This document shows positions 47,030 to 58,065 of a stretch of 64,000 nt of DNA, one piece after another. Made by a program: the position numbers and the translations under genes. The stretch's first letter is position 1. Every line of letters begins with the position of its first letter. The notes under the pieces are model-generated. The model was not told the DNA's origin and searched no databases. It saw only the letters and a program-made list of their open reading frames with translations. This DNA comes from Poecilobothrus nobilitatus (taxonomy: Eukaryota > Arthropoda > Insecta > Diptera > Dolichopodidae): NCBI GenBank assembly GCA_947095535.1, contig OX352772.1, positions 225,268,994 to 225,332,993 of the forward strand, written 5' to 3'.

Positions 47030-47584
47030 TTACTGTACAAGGAATATAGTATAACAATAGAGAGAAAAAACAAATGTACGCATGGACATCTTTAATATAT
47101 ACCCATATAGGTCTGATGTCACTTGATTATATACTTTCTCAAATGCTTTGATTTGATTTGGATAAATCTGGCGAGCTAAGGATAATATCTGAGATTTGTC
47201 TATTGGATTTTTAAAAAGCATTAGTTATTTACAGTTAAGCGAAATGTCTTTTAAAAACTTACCCTGGTAAAAAATATTTTGAGTTACAAATATTACAGAC
47301 CAGTTTCTATGATGTGAACCTCTGGTAAATAAATCACATACATACTTATCATTAGAATTTAGCATCATATCATCGATAATATACAACAAAGGTTCTTGAT
47401 TATCATTAAAATCTGATATTATATTGCCATGATCAACATCTTTCATATATACTGGAACCGCATTTTTGCCTGGATTACACCAAATAATTCTATTAATGTG
47501 TGGTAGTATATTTTCTTTCTTATATTTTATTAAATTATGGATAAAAGTTGTTTTACCACAGCAGGATGGCCGAGCCACCATCAT
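47030..47584 (-). pseudogene. Packaging ATPase, copy 5 (Walker A flank altered)
   Basis: As copy 3 but the residue before PSCCGKT is arginine instead of glycine (VARPSCCGKT), so the first Walker A glycine is lost. The shared TAA after LNCK is present. Confidence 0.87.
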
Positions 47585-47629
47585 TGTAAATGGATATATT
47601 TATATAAAAAGCTCTTTTCCAAAATTAAT

Positions 47630-48160
47630 ATGAATGTAAATTTAGTTATTCTATCAAACATTCATCCAAAAACCTTCGACATGGATAAATAAATATTCGT
47701 AGTTGACCTACAATTTTTACGCGGAAATGAAAAGCAGTATTTCCTAAAAGAGCTAGCTATACTTACAAAAGGAAGTTTAATTCCAATTGTGTATCACTTT
47801 AAATCACCATACCGCGCAGAAGAACTTAGTCAAGAAGTAAAATTTAATACTCAATATTGTGAAAATAAAATAAATGGACTTAAATGGGCTAACGGAGTAA
47901 TTGATTATTTGGACGTTAAATCTATATTAAAACTCTATTTATAATCAACACAAAAAATTTATGGCAAAGGAGAACAAAAAAAACTTTCCCTTAAAAAGTA
48001 CATTGACAGTAGTAAAATAGAAGATCTAACCACAGATTTACCTTCATTACTAAAGATTGATAAATATAAATCAACATGTCCTATACACTTATCCAGCAAC
48101 AGTTTAAGATATGCTGTTAAACATTGCTATAATGTGTACATGTATCTGACAAAAGAATAA
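47630..48160 (+). pseudogene. Conserved unknown Maverick gene, copy 5
   Basis: Same two stops. Sequence is closer to copies 1 and 2 (LAILTKG, HFKSPYR, GVIDYL) than to 3 and 4, although the adjacent ATPase has the VTQN form: a mosaic. Confidence 0.6.
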
Positions 48161-48199
48161 ATTTTAAATTAAAACCTTCAATTTTCATACTTGCACGAT

Positions 48200-48426
48200 A
48201 TGAATTTAAATAACAAAACTAAAAAGTACACTTCAACATAAAACAAGAAATTCACTTCATGCATGTGTAGGTTTATGCTTACAGATCAGCACAAAAAGGT
48301 AATTGAGAGGAATACGCACGTGATGGAAGCAGATTTCAAAAACGTATAGAAAAAGTTGGTTTCACTATTTCTAGAATCTTAACATCTGATCATCGCAAAA
48401 TTGTAAAAGCGTTTATAGTTAAATAA
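48200..48426 (+). pseudogene. Small basic gene, copy 5
   Basis: Same broken reading as copy 1. Confidence 0.38.
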
Positions 48427-48476
48427 TTTTTTTAAATATATAACACCATCTGTTTTATTTTTATATATTTAATCCA

Positions 48477-50077
48477 TCCATTTTCTGCCTAATGTACGTT
48501 TTATAGATATTAAGATCAGATGCAGAAAAGGTTTTGCAGCGGTTCAAAAATCCCATACATTTAGCTGCATCTTTAGCTATACCAAAACTATGATTTGACC
48601 AAGTCAATTTTTGGTTTAGCTCGATACTCAGCATGTTTAAATCTGTTGAATGATGCAAAACTTCTCCCTGAAATAGTAGGTTAGGAATAGTGGTGCCAAT
48701 TTTTTGCGAGATCAGGCAGCATTGAGTTTTTTGGTGTTGAAATCAACTCTGTTAACTTCACCCCATTTTTGGATTTTTGCTAAATCATTATTTAGCTCAC
48801 TAATAGTGAAATTTTTTGCTGTTATACTAATTTGGCGATTAATGTTACAGCGGCTATGAAACTCATAGGAAGCTACAAGGGTGCTGTCGTCTGCGAAGCT
48901 ATGAATAGGATTGGAGGTTAATGAAAGTAGGTCATTGATAAATATTAAGAAGAGAGTGGGTGATAAAAGTGATCCTTGAGGGACACCCAACATTTATTTT
49001 GAATTTGTCAGATAAATATCCATCGATCAGTACACGAATCGCACGATTCGAAAGGAAATCTTCAACCCATTTTAAAAAAGCCCTACCTAGACCTAATGCT
49101 TTGCATTTTGCCAATAGAGCATCGTGCCAAACTCGGTCGAAAGCCTTAGAAATATCAAGAGCCACAACATCGGACTCACCAGAATGTTGGGAGATGCTTA
49201 GCTTCTCACAAAGGTAAGTCATGAGATCACTGGTTGAACGACGGGCTCTGAACCCGTATTGTCTGTCATGAAGCAAACCTTTGTGATCCAGGTATTTCCC
49301 AAACTTTTGATTCACAATTTTTTTCATTACTTTGGAAAGAACCGAAGTTATAGCAATAGGGCGGTAGTTAGAGGGAGCGTTTTTGATACCTTTTTTGGGA
49401 ATTGGGAAAACATGTGCAACCTTCCATTGGGTAGGATAAATACCCGAAGTGAAGAAAAGGTAGAAAATGTTGCGCAGAGGTTTTGAAATACTGAAGCAGG
49501 TATTTTTGAGCACCATGGTAGTTATAACCATCTGGACCGGCTGACTTATTTGTATCATGATTTTTCAAAATTTTCATCACCACCCGCGTTCTAAAGTAAA
49601 TTTTACCGAAGGAGCAGCCAACTTCTGGAACGGAGGGTGGCATCTGAGCTGACTGAGGCAGTGTCGAATTGGAAGCGAACTGCTTGCCAAATAAGTTCGC
49701 CTTCTTTTTAGAATCTGATACGGTTCTGCCACCTCTGTTATCAACAAGTGGTGGAAGAGAAGACCCTCTAACGTCTTCTTTTAGACTTTTGGCAAATGTC
49801 CAAAAAGATTTATTATTTTTTGGCATGTGTATTATTTTACGCTTCAACTTTTGGTTGAACAAGTATTTTTGCTTGTTGATGACTCTCTTGCATCTGTTTC
49901 TAACCTCTATATAGTTGGCCCTGTGAGCCTCCGACCTGTTGATTTAGAACCTTTTAAACGGTTTTAAACTGTTGATTTAGAATCTCCTCTTTTCTAGAAA
50001 TGGCTTCCTTGCAAATGCGATTAAACCAAGATTTGGGCCTCCTTTTGACGGTTTTCATGAAATGAGGAATGAATAAC
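48477..50077 (-). mobile_element. LINE copy F
   Basis: Matches 15,846-17,447. It shows PKKGIKNAPSNY, a mixture of the forms in A/E and C/D, and shares the H in LKNHDTNKSAG with E. The common frameshift is present. Confidence 0.88.
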
Positions 50078-51720
50078 TTGCATACTTGCTCATACTTTTC
50101 ATACTTGCACGATATGAATTTAAATAACAAAACTAAAAAGTACACTTCAACATAAAACAAGAAATTCACTTCATGCACGTGTGGGTTTATGCTTACAGAT
50201 CAGCACGAAAAGGTAATTGAGAGGAATAGAAGTAGATTTCAAAAACGTATAGAAAAAGTTGGTTTCACTATTTCTAGAATCTTAAAATATTGTGTACCTG
50301 ATCTTTTTAATATAATTTACACTAACATTATATATTAAGTGATGTAATAAAACCTTGGCTGGGTATAGATAGACGATTTTAACGATTTTAAATTTATCAA
50401 TTTGAATATTCTTAAAAAATATATGTATGTTGTAAAAATAATGTTCAAATAATTTATAATACCTAGGTACTTTCAAAAAATAAATTTCTATTTTATAAAT
50501 TTGTTATACAAAAAAAAGTTTTATAATTTTCAATAATACGTTACATCGTAAGTAATTAGTGCGTACTAAGTAGTATGTACTCGATAACATCTAAGACTAC
50601 GAACATCCCCACACACATTTCTTTGTTTAACACTAACTAATACTAATAAGAAAATTTAAATAATAAATAAAAAAATATCTTTTTGTAGATATCATACAAT
50701 TTTAAGATTTTATTATTATTGAGATTTTTTTTATATTTTGTGCTTTATAGAAAGTAAATATACATAAAAACTTAAACAAATACATAATAATAATATATAC
50801 TTTTTTGAACTAAATTTTTATCACGATATATATAATATTTACAGTCTTAAAAAATAAATGTATCCAGGTATAGACACCCTTTTCAAATTAAAAATTTTGG
50901 AATCGTAATACTTAGATACATATTTAGTGTATCTAAATTTTATCTATTAATAAAATTATACATATTATCATTTTATTTAGTATTATAGATTAAAGATTTT
51001 TTTAAATAAATATGTATATATTTCAATTAAAAAAATGCTTTCTGTGTAAAATGAACAGAATTGAATAATTGAATATGCTCTGGTCCACTGGCTCTATTAT
51101 TACGCTTAATCTGTTCCTGGGAAATAAATCCCTCGTTCGCTCGTTTTAATATTTGCAATATTTACAAAATAATTTTAACAAATTATTAAACATAAAATAA
51201 AATAAAATGATATACCTACATATAAAAAATTCAATAAATTAACAGAACTTCAATTACACATTTCAATTCAATAAATTCAACAACAATAACTTCAATCAAC
51301 AATTTATAAATTAATGGTACACAAAAATGAAACAGAAAAAATATACAAAATTTTAAACATCATGCTCTTATTCCGCCCCCCTTCCATCCTCGACCTTAGA
51401 ATACTAGTGTAGTGTTCGTAGATAGTAGATTTAGATACATAAACAAAAACATTGTATCTACATATAATATTACATATTATAATATAATAATATACATTCT
51501 ATAATATAATATTCTAAGCTCTGTATAATTTTTCATTTGAATACCTGCTATACTCAGTGTATATTGATCATATTTCAAGTACTCGTTTTTATTTTCAAAA
51601 TATCAAATCTTTTACGAGATCAAACTAAATACCCATTTGAATTTGATTTGTACAAATAGACTATTTGTTTACAATCGAGTATAGCTTTTACTGTACTCTT
51701 TCTTGATTGAGTGTGGTGAA
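50078..51720. other. AT-rich part of unit 6
   Basis: Copy of 32,520-34,162 with the small-gene fragment at about 50,116-50,297 and the coding-like patch at about 51,026-51,160. Confidence 0.55.
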
Positions 51721-52275
51721 TTACTGTACAAGGAATATAGTATAACAATAGAGAGAAAAAACAAATGTACGCATGGACATCTTTAATATATACCCATATA
51801 GGTCTGATGTCACTTGATTATATACTTTCTCAAATGCTTTGATTTGATTTGGATAAATCTGGCGAGCTAAGGATAATATCTGAGATTTGTCTATTGGATT
51901 TTTAAAAAGCATTAGTTATTTACAGTTAAGCGAAATGTCTTTTAAAAACTTACCCTGGTAAAAAATATTTTGAGTTACAAATATTACAGACCAGTTTCTA
52001 TGATGTGAACCTCTGGTAAATAAATCACATACATACTTATCATTAGAATTTAGCATCATATCATCGATAATATACAACAAAGGTTCTTGATTATCATTAA
52101 AATCTGATATTATATTGCCATGATCAACATCTTTCATATATACTGGAACCGCATTTTTGCCTGGATTACACCAAATAATTCTATTAATGTGTGGTAGTAT
52201 ATTTTCTTTCTTATATTTTATTAAATTATGGATAAAAGTTGTTTTACCACAGCAGGATGGCCCAGCCACCATCAT
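51721..52275 (-). pseudogene. Packaging ATPase, copy 6
   Basis: Protein reading identical to copies 3 and 4. Walker A is intact and the shared TAA after LNCK is present. Confidence 0.87.
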
Positions 52276-52320
52276 TGTAAATGGATATATTTATATAAAA
52301 AGCTCTTTTCCAAAATTAAT

Positions 52321-52851
52321 ATGAATGTAAATTTAGTTATTCTATCAAACATTCATCCAAAAACCTTCGACATGGATAAATAAATATTCGTAGTTGACCT
52401 ACAATTTTTACGCGGAAATGAAAAGCAGTATTTCCTAAAAGAGCTAGCTATACTTACAAAAGGAAGTTTAATTCCAATTGTGTATCACTTTAAACCACCA
52501 TACCGCGCAGAAGAACTTAGTCAAGAAGTAAAATTTAATACTCAATATTGTGAAAATAAAATAAATGGACTTAAATGGGCTAACGGACTAATTGATTATT
52601 TGGACGTTAAATCTATATTAAAACTCTATTTATAATCAACACAAAAAATTTATGGCAAAGGAGAACAAAAAAAACTTTCCCTTAAAAAGTACATTGACAG
52701 TAGTAAAATAGAAGATCTAACCACAGATTTACCTTCATTACTAAATATTGATAAATATAAATCAACATGTCCTATACACTTATCCAGCAACAGTTTAAGA
52801 TATGCTGTTAAACATTGCTATAATGTGTACATGTATCTGACAAAAGAATAA
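52321..52851 (+). pseudogene. Conserved unknown Maverick gene, copy 6
   Basis: Same two stops; private change of lysine to asparagine in LLNIDKY. Mosaic: LAILTKG as in copy 1 with HFKPPYR as in copy 3. Confidence 0.6.
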
Positions 52852-52890
52852 ATTTTAAATTAAAACCTTCAATTTTCATACTTGCACGAT

Positions 52891-53117
52891 ATGAATTTAA
52901 ATAACAAAACTAAAAAGTACACTTCAACATAAAACAAGAAATTCACTTCATGCATGTGTAGGTTTATGCTTACAGATCAGCACAAAAAGGTAATTGAGAG
53001 GAATACGCACGTGATGGAAGCAGATTTCAAAAACGTATAGAAAAAGTTGGTTTCACTATTTCTAGAATCTTAACATCTGATCATCGCAAAATTGTAAAAG
53101 CGTTTATAGTTAAATAA
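52891..53117 (+). pseudogene. Small basic gene, copy 6
   Basis: Same broken reading as copy 1; followed within 40 bp by the end of the array. Confidence 0.38.
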
Positions 53118-53156
53118 TTTTTTTAAATATATAACACCATCTGTTTTATTTTTATA

Positions 53157-53389
53157 ATTTTTATGTTTACCAATAAGTACCAAAAGCCATTAACTTATCC
53201 TTGATTTTTTTTATTGCTTACAATATACAATGTAACAATAATAAAAACAAATCGAAGATTTCTGGTTATTTTCTGAATATTCTTATAGAACAGAAAAAGA
53301 AAACTTACATGACAGATGGACTTATAATTCCATAATTTTTGTTTTATTTTTGTTTTAGCTTTTTTACTATAAGTATTCATTCATAAGCT
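53157..53389. other. Unique right interior of the Maverick
   Basis: The only non-repeated DNA between the array and the right terminal repeat. AT-rich, with no convincing gene in either strand. Confidence 0.5.
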
Positions 53390-54000
53390 TTAAATTGTTT
53401 GAAAGAATCAAATTAGCTTTTACAATTTATTTTACACCTGGTAAACAGAAATTAAGAGAATGCAAAATCTTGCATTTTTAAAATGCATGTTTATTTACTT
53501 TATATACATATGTTGTATGTTTTTCTTATTATCTAATTATTATTTTTAATTTGTTTTTTTAAAAACAAAATCTGGTTTTTTTAATTTTCAGATTTATATT
53601 TTCTTGTATTCCTTTACAAATAAAAACAAAAGCCAAAAGCGAAATTGGGCAATAAAACAAAGTTGATTTGACTTGAAAAAATTCTTTTCTTACTATTTAT
53701 GTAAATAATAACAACTTTTAAGAATTAAATAGGGATTACACGTCATTTTGTTTACGTTTTTGTTTTTATTATTTTATAATGTTGATATCCAAAAGTATCA
53801 ATGAATGTTTTTCTTTCTCGTTTCTTTTATATCTTCTTTTACCTACATACATATTATGTAAATTTAATTAAGCTGATGAATTTGCGCAATAAAAACAAAC
53901 TTGATTTGACTTAAAAAAAAATACTGTCTTACTATTTGTATGATATCTTATTACAAATTATAAATAAATTTATTGAAAAATCTAAATATGATAAACTTGT
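53390..54000. repeat. Maverick right terminal inverted repeat
   Basis: Reverse complement of 3,929-4,525 with scattered substitutions and indels. Clear shared blocks include CTTGTATTCCTTTACAAATA (53,602) and TTTGCGCAATAAAAACAAAC (53,881). It ends ATGATAAACTTGTTC, mirroring the left GAACAAGTTTATCAT. Confidence 0.88.
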
Positions 54001-54110
54001 TCAGTTTATTAACTCTGCCTGACAATTTCCACAGTACGAACAACCTTCACTTCCTACTAGAACTTATAAGTTAACAACCCGGTCAGGTCATAAATAAAAA
54101 ATATGTAGCA
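54001..54110 (+). pseudogene. Jockey-like LINE fragment, right of the Maverick
   Basis: About 100 bp closely related to 62,239-62,320. The reading QFINSA, stop, QFPQYEQPSLPTRTYKLTT fits the segment that follows the ETFADHLEQIFQPN part at 3,840-3,900 in Jockey-like LINEs. It most likely represents the continuation of the LINE split by the Maverick. Confidence 0.55.
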
Positions 54111-54117
54111 CTTTTAT

Positions 54118-54385
54118 ATCGTAATAACATAAAGTAAAATATAATATAGAGTATTTGTGCAGAGTAAAATTTGTTAGTAAATTCTTTTAATAGATCACGT
54201 CCCATTCACTCAATAATCACGTCCCATTTTACTCAAACAATAATTTCTCATTCTATTTACTCTAAAATTGAGTAGAATTTTTTGAAACTTATATTTTAAA
54301 TAAAATTCCTAGAATTTTTTTTTTTTGTTTTGAGTTCTATTAATGTCAACCATATAAAAGTTGTCTGTATGCATATCAAATCTAT
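54118..54385. repeat. Left inverted repeat of the P-like element
   Basis: Pairs with 60,905-61,158: best blocks are CATAAAGTAAAATATAATAT with GAGTATTT (54,128-54,155), CAGAGTAAAATTTGTTAG (54,158) and GTCAACCATATAAAAG (54,344). It contains a local duplication of CACGTCCCATT (54,197 and 54,218). Confidence 0.7.
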
Positions 54386-54409
54386 GTGTATATATGTGTT
54401 ATTATATAG

Positions 54410-57064
54410 CAGGGATGGCGAACCTATGGCACGCGTGCCTAAAGTGGCACGCAGATAAATTTTCGTTGGCACGTATAATATCCTTTCCTTTTACAAAATC
54501 ATTATACAAAATCCTTTTTCGACTTTGAAAAAAATTGTGAACTCAATTCAAATTCAATGCAAAAATATGATATTTAAAAAACAAAATTAAGAGTTTTCAC
54601 AGATTTCTGGCGATTTTATTTCAACGTTATAAGATATGTAATTATATTATTTGTGTATGTACAAATATGTACACGTGATTTTAAATATAAAAAATGTGTT
54701 AACACTTTTTAGACGGTTATTGTTTTTATTTGAACATAGTATGCTTTGGATTTTCAAATATATATATATGGATATGGATATTTGCAGAATTCATTTCATA
54801 TTCATTAATTCAGTACAGTTGATACTTTGTAAGTGCGATAGAAAGTTGTGTAATCTTATTTTACTATATTATTTTTTGCTTATAGAAAAAATACATATTT
54901 ATATTTTTTGAGCAAATAATATAATTGATTTAAAAGGGTAATTCATTAACGATTTTAATTATAAATAAATAATATACATATTTCAACTTTAGATGTTAGA
55001 AAATAAGAAAATGAGAACAGAGTCCAACTCCAACAGACCGTTTCAAGATTGGTGGACTGATAAATATGGAATGATGAAAAGCGAAAACAATGCCCTGTGT
55101 GCGTTGTGTGGACGTACAGTAGTGTGCAGAACATCCTCAGTAAAACGTCATTATGAAACTACTCATTCATTTCTTTTATCAAAAAGTGATTCAGAGCAAA
55201 AAGAATATATTGCACGTGAAGTTAAAAACAAAAATTTACAATCGAGCTCATTCACTACATTTTTGAAACGTACAAATTATTTAGCAGCTGCTAGTTTCGA
55301 GGTTTCAAAAACTATTGCTACTCATAGCAAACCATTTAGTGATGAGATTATATTAAGGAAGCTTTCATTAAATGTGCACCACATTTATTTGAAGATTTTC
55401 AAAATAAAGAGCAGATACTTAAGCGAATTGAAGAATTAAGTATAAGTCGAAATACTGTTAAAGACAGGATATTAAAAATGCATAAAAATATTAATATTAA
55501 AAAAAATAATGATATACGTTCTGCAAAGCTATTTTCTATATGTCTTGATGAAAGTACCGACGTAACATCTTCAGCTCGCTTGTCCATAATTGCTCGTTAT
55601 GCTAAAGGAGAAAAAATAGTTGAGGAATTGCTTTCACTAGTTTCGTTATCAGCAAAAACAACTGGGAAAGATATTAGTGATGCAGTTATAAAAGCGTTTG
55701 AAATAGCTGAGATAGATACATCAACAATAGTGTCAATTACAACTGATGGAGCTCCCTCAATGATAGGTCGGCAAGCTGGTTTTGTGTCTCTTTTTCAAAA
55801 ACACGTTGGACATCCAATTATTAATTTTCATTGCATAATTCATCAACAAGTTCTATGTGCGAAGTCTGGATTGACAGAATTTGATGGTATTTTAAGTATT
55901 GTTTCCAAAATAATAAATTTTATAGCAGCCCGAGCTTTAAATAAGAGGCAATTTCAGTTGCTTTTACAAGATGTTGGTTCTAATTACCATGGATTGTTAA
56001 TGTATAATCACGTACTCTGGCTTAGTCGAGGATTTGTGTTACAGCGTTTTGTAGAATGTTTTGATGAAATTATAATGTTTCTTAATGATAAAAAATCCGG
56101 ATTTCCTGAACTTTTTGATAATGACTGGATTACCAAATTAATGTTTCTGACTGATATTTCCAACCATTTAAATGAATTAAATATTAAATTGCAAGGCCCC
56201 GGAAAATCAATTGATGTGATGTTCGATATTATTAAAAGTTTTGAGGCCAAATTAGTAATATTTAAACGCGATTTTGACAACAAAACTTTTAAGTGTTTTC
56301 CATTGTTGAAAGATCATATTCAAAAATTTTCCATTCATGGTGTCTATGAAATTAATGTATATTTTTATAGCCAAGTTATAAGTGGCATACAAGACAATTT
56401 TGTTAAGAGATTTCAAGATTTCAAAATATTTGCACCGTTAATTAACTTTATTAAATATCCAGACAAGTTCAATTTGGAAACTACTAAAATTGATCAGTTA
56501 GAATGGTTAAAGTTGGTGAATTTAGAAATGCAGTTGGCCGAGTTTCAATCAAGTTCTATTTGGACACAGAAATTTATAAATTTTAGACATGAAATAGAAA
56601 ATAATGAAAAAAAAAGATTAAATGAAGAAGAATATGAAAACATGAATAATATTTTGTTGAAGACATGGTGTTCGCTTCCAGAGACATTTAATGCGATGAA
56701 GAAATTATCTTTAGCTATTCTTACAATATTTTCATCAACGTATAGCTGTGAAAGCTTATTTTCGATAATGAATAACATAAAATCTGATGTACGAAATAGA
56801 CTTACCGACGAATGTGGCGAGGCTTGTATTTCATTAAAATTGTCAAACTATCATCCGGATATTGGTGAATTATCGAAAACTATTCAACAACAAAAATCTC
56901 ATTGAAAATGATGTAAACTAATTATAGAAATCAATGTATATGTAATTTTTCATAACGCATGTATTTTCTTTTTATAAAAATTATTTTTATTGGCACGCAT
57001 GTATTTTCATTTTATAAAAATAATATTTATTGGCACGCAGTCAAAAAAAGGTTCGCCATCCCTG
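54410..57064 (+). mobile_element. Complete hAT element with 8-bp target duplication
   Basis: Ends are CAGGGATGGCGAACCT on the left and the inverse AGGTTCGCCATCCCTG on the right, a classical hAT terminus, with further subterminal GGCACGC motifs on both sides. The flanks TTATATAG (54,402-54,409 and 57,065-57,072) are identical, the 8-bp duplication expected for hAT. The element is 2,655 bp and encodes one transposase. Confidence 0.95.
54993..56905 (+). pseudogene. hAT transposase (ZBED/GTF2IRD2-like), one frameshift
   Basis: ATG at 54,993 opens MLENKKMRTESNSNRPFQDW. A zinc-finger-like CALCGRTVVCRTSSVKRHYE motif with C..C and H follows (BED-type), then the frame shifts by one base near 55,345. 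The second frame carries IKEAFIKCAPHLFEDFQN, LFSICLDESTDVTSSARLSI (first catalytic aspartate), IVSITTDGAPSMIGRQAGF (second), a CIIHQQVLCAKSG helix and a C-terminal dimerisation region with FSSTYSCESLFSIMNNIKSD and RNRLTDECGEA. All hallmarks are present, so a single indel is the only obvious lesion. The protein would excise and insert the surrounding element. The rest of the element is non-coding. Confidence 0.92.
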
Positions 57065-57072
57065 TTATATAG

Positions 57073-58017
57073 CATAGATATAACTTCTTGTTATTTTGTG
57101 AATTGTGATTGTTTTATGTATAAAAGTATAATGTGTATAATATTATGTGTATGATAATATACTTGATGACAAGATGTGTATAAACGTATAATCAGTATAA
57201 TTAACGTACATACATATACATACATATTTTTATGAAGTGGACAGATTAATGAATAGAAAAATGAATTTCGTTTTACTCATGTTGCTGATTTTTGTTATTT
57301 TGAATATTTTTTGTCCTTATGTTATGATTTTTTTCTATTTATTTTAGCGGGCTTATTTTTTATTATGTATTTTTTGTTCTTATATGTTTGCTATTTACAA
57401 CAAGTGCATAAAGTAAAGTTTGACGAATATTATTAAAATTTGAAAGTAGTAATAAATCACTTTTTTTGGGAAAAAATTTTAAATATATTTTGTATATTTT
57501 TAAGAAATAAAGGAACATAAGTTTACATGTAAGTACGCAAAACTATAAAGTTTTTACAATGACTACATAGGTATAAGCTATAACAAGTTTTTAAAAGTAG
57601 TATAAGCTATAAGTTTTCTATTATGTAAAGTATATTAAATATTAGGCATTTTTATTATCAATTACAACCGTTTTTCAATCGAAATTAACCATTTTTGATT
57701 CAAATTAAACCTTTCTATTAAATAGATGATGAAAATTTAATTTAAATTTTTTAATTTGATTGTAAAATGCTTGTAATTGACTACAAAAAAGTCTAATATT
57801 TAATAATAATAATAAACTTGTTATATTTTTTTAACTAAATTTTATTTCATTTCTGATGTTACATGAGGAAAACAATTAACTTCTGTCTCCTATACATATC
57901 ATATTTATAATAGGAGTAAAAATATTTTACTAATGAAACACCTTGTTTATTTATATATGTTCATATTAAAATTTTCTATATCTGAATGACTATTTTCCCT
58001 ACTTATACCTATTTTGC
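57073..58017. other. AT-rich interior of the P-like element
   Basis: No coding signal apart from what precedes the THAP ORF. A fold-back repeat lies at 57,633-57,806. Confidence 0.5.
57633..57806. repeat. Fold-back repeat (possible MITE)
   Basis: The outer arms TATTAAATATTAGGCATTTT and its near-complement ending CTAATATTTAATA pair over about 36 bases, and inner parts (CAATCGAAATTAACC against TTTAATTTGATTG) continue the stem, so almost the whole 174 bp folds back on itself. Non-coding. Confidence 0.6.
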
Positions 58018-58065
58018 ATGTCTTTATTTTTTATATCTATGCATGTTTCAAAAATATGTATTAGA

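Larger units (their letters stand above)
40301..48476. repeat. Array unit 5 (8,176 bp, undeleted)
   Basis: Follows unit 1 throughout without either deletion, including the whole LINE to its 5' end, the A-rich stretch, both decayed genes and the truncated duplicate. It also has the 53-bp segment (44,778-44,830) that unit 1 lacks, so it is the most complete unit. Confidence 0.88.
48477..53156. repeat. Array unit 6 (about 4,680 bp, last)
   Basis: Short-unit structure with the filler junction at 50,078-50,095. It stops at 53,156, just before the point where the next LINE would start, and passes into unique DNA leading to the right terminal repeat. Confidence 0.88.
3929..54000. mobile_element. 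Composite Maverick/Polinton transposon with amplified interior
   Basis: The boundaries are ~0.6-kb inverted repeats at both ends. Maverick hallmark genes lie between them: DNA polymerase B, integrase with chromodomain, F54H12.2-like capsid protein, penton-like capsid protein and an A32/HerA-type packaging ATPase. Typical Mavericks are roughly 15-20 kb; this one is about 50 kb because a module containing the ATPase and an inserted LINE is repeated six times. All genes I can read are broken. No convincing 6-bp target duplication is visible at the outer edges: AGAACA on the left and TGTTCA on the right look like part of the inverted repeat. Confidence 0.85.

Noticed and set aside
3926..54003. 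6-bp target-site duplication of the Maverick
   Set aside because: AGAACA and TGTTCA at the two edges are inverse of one another and so extend the inverted repeat; no direct repeat is found.
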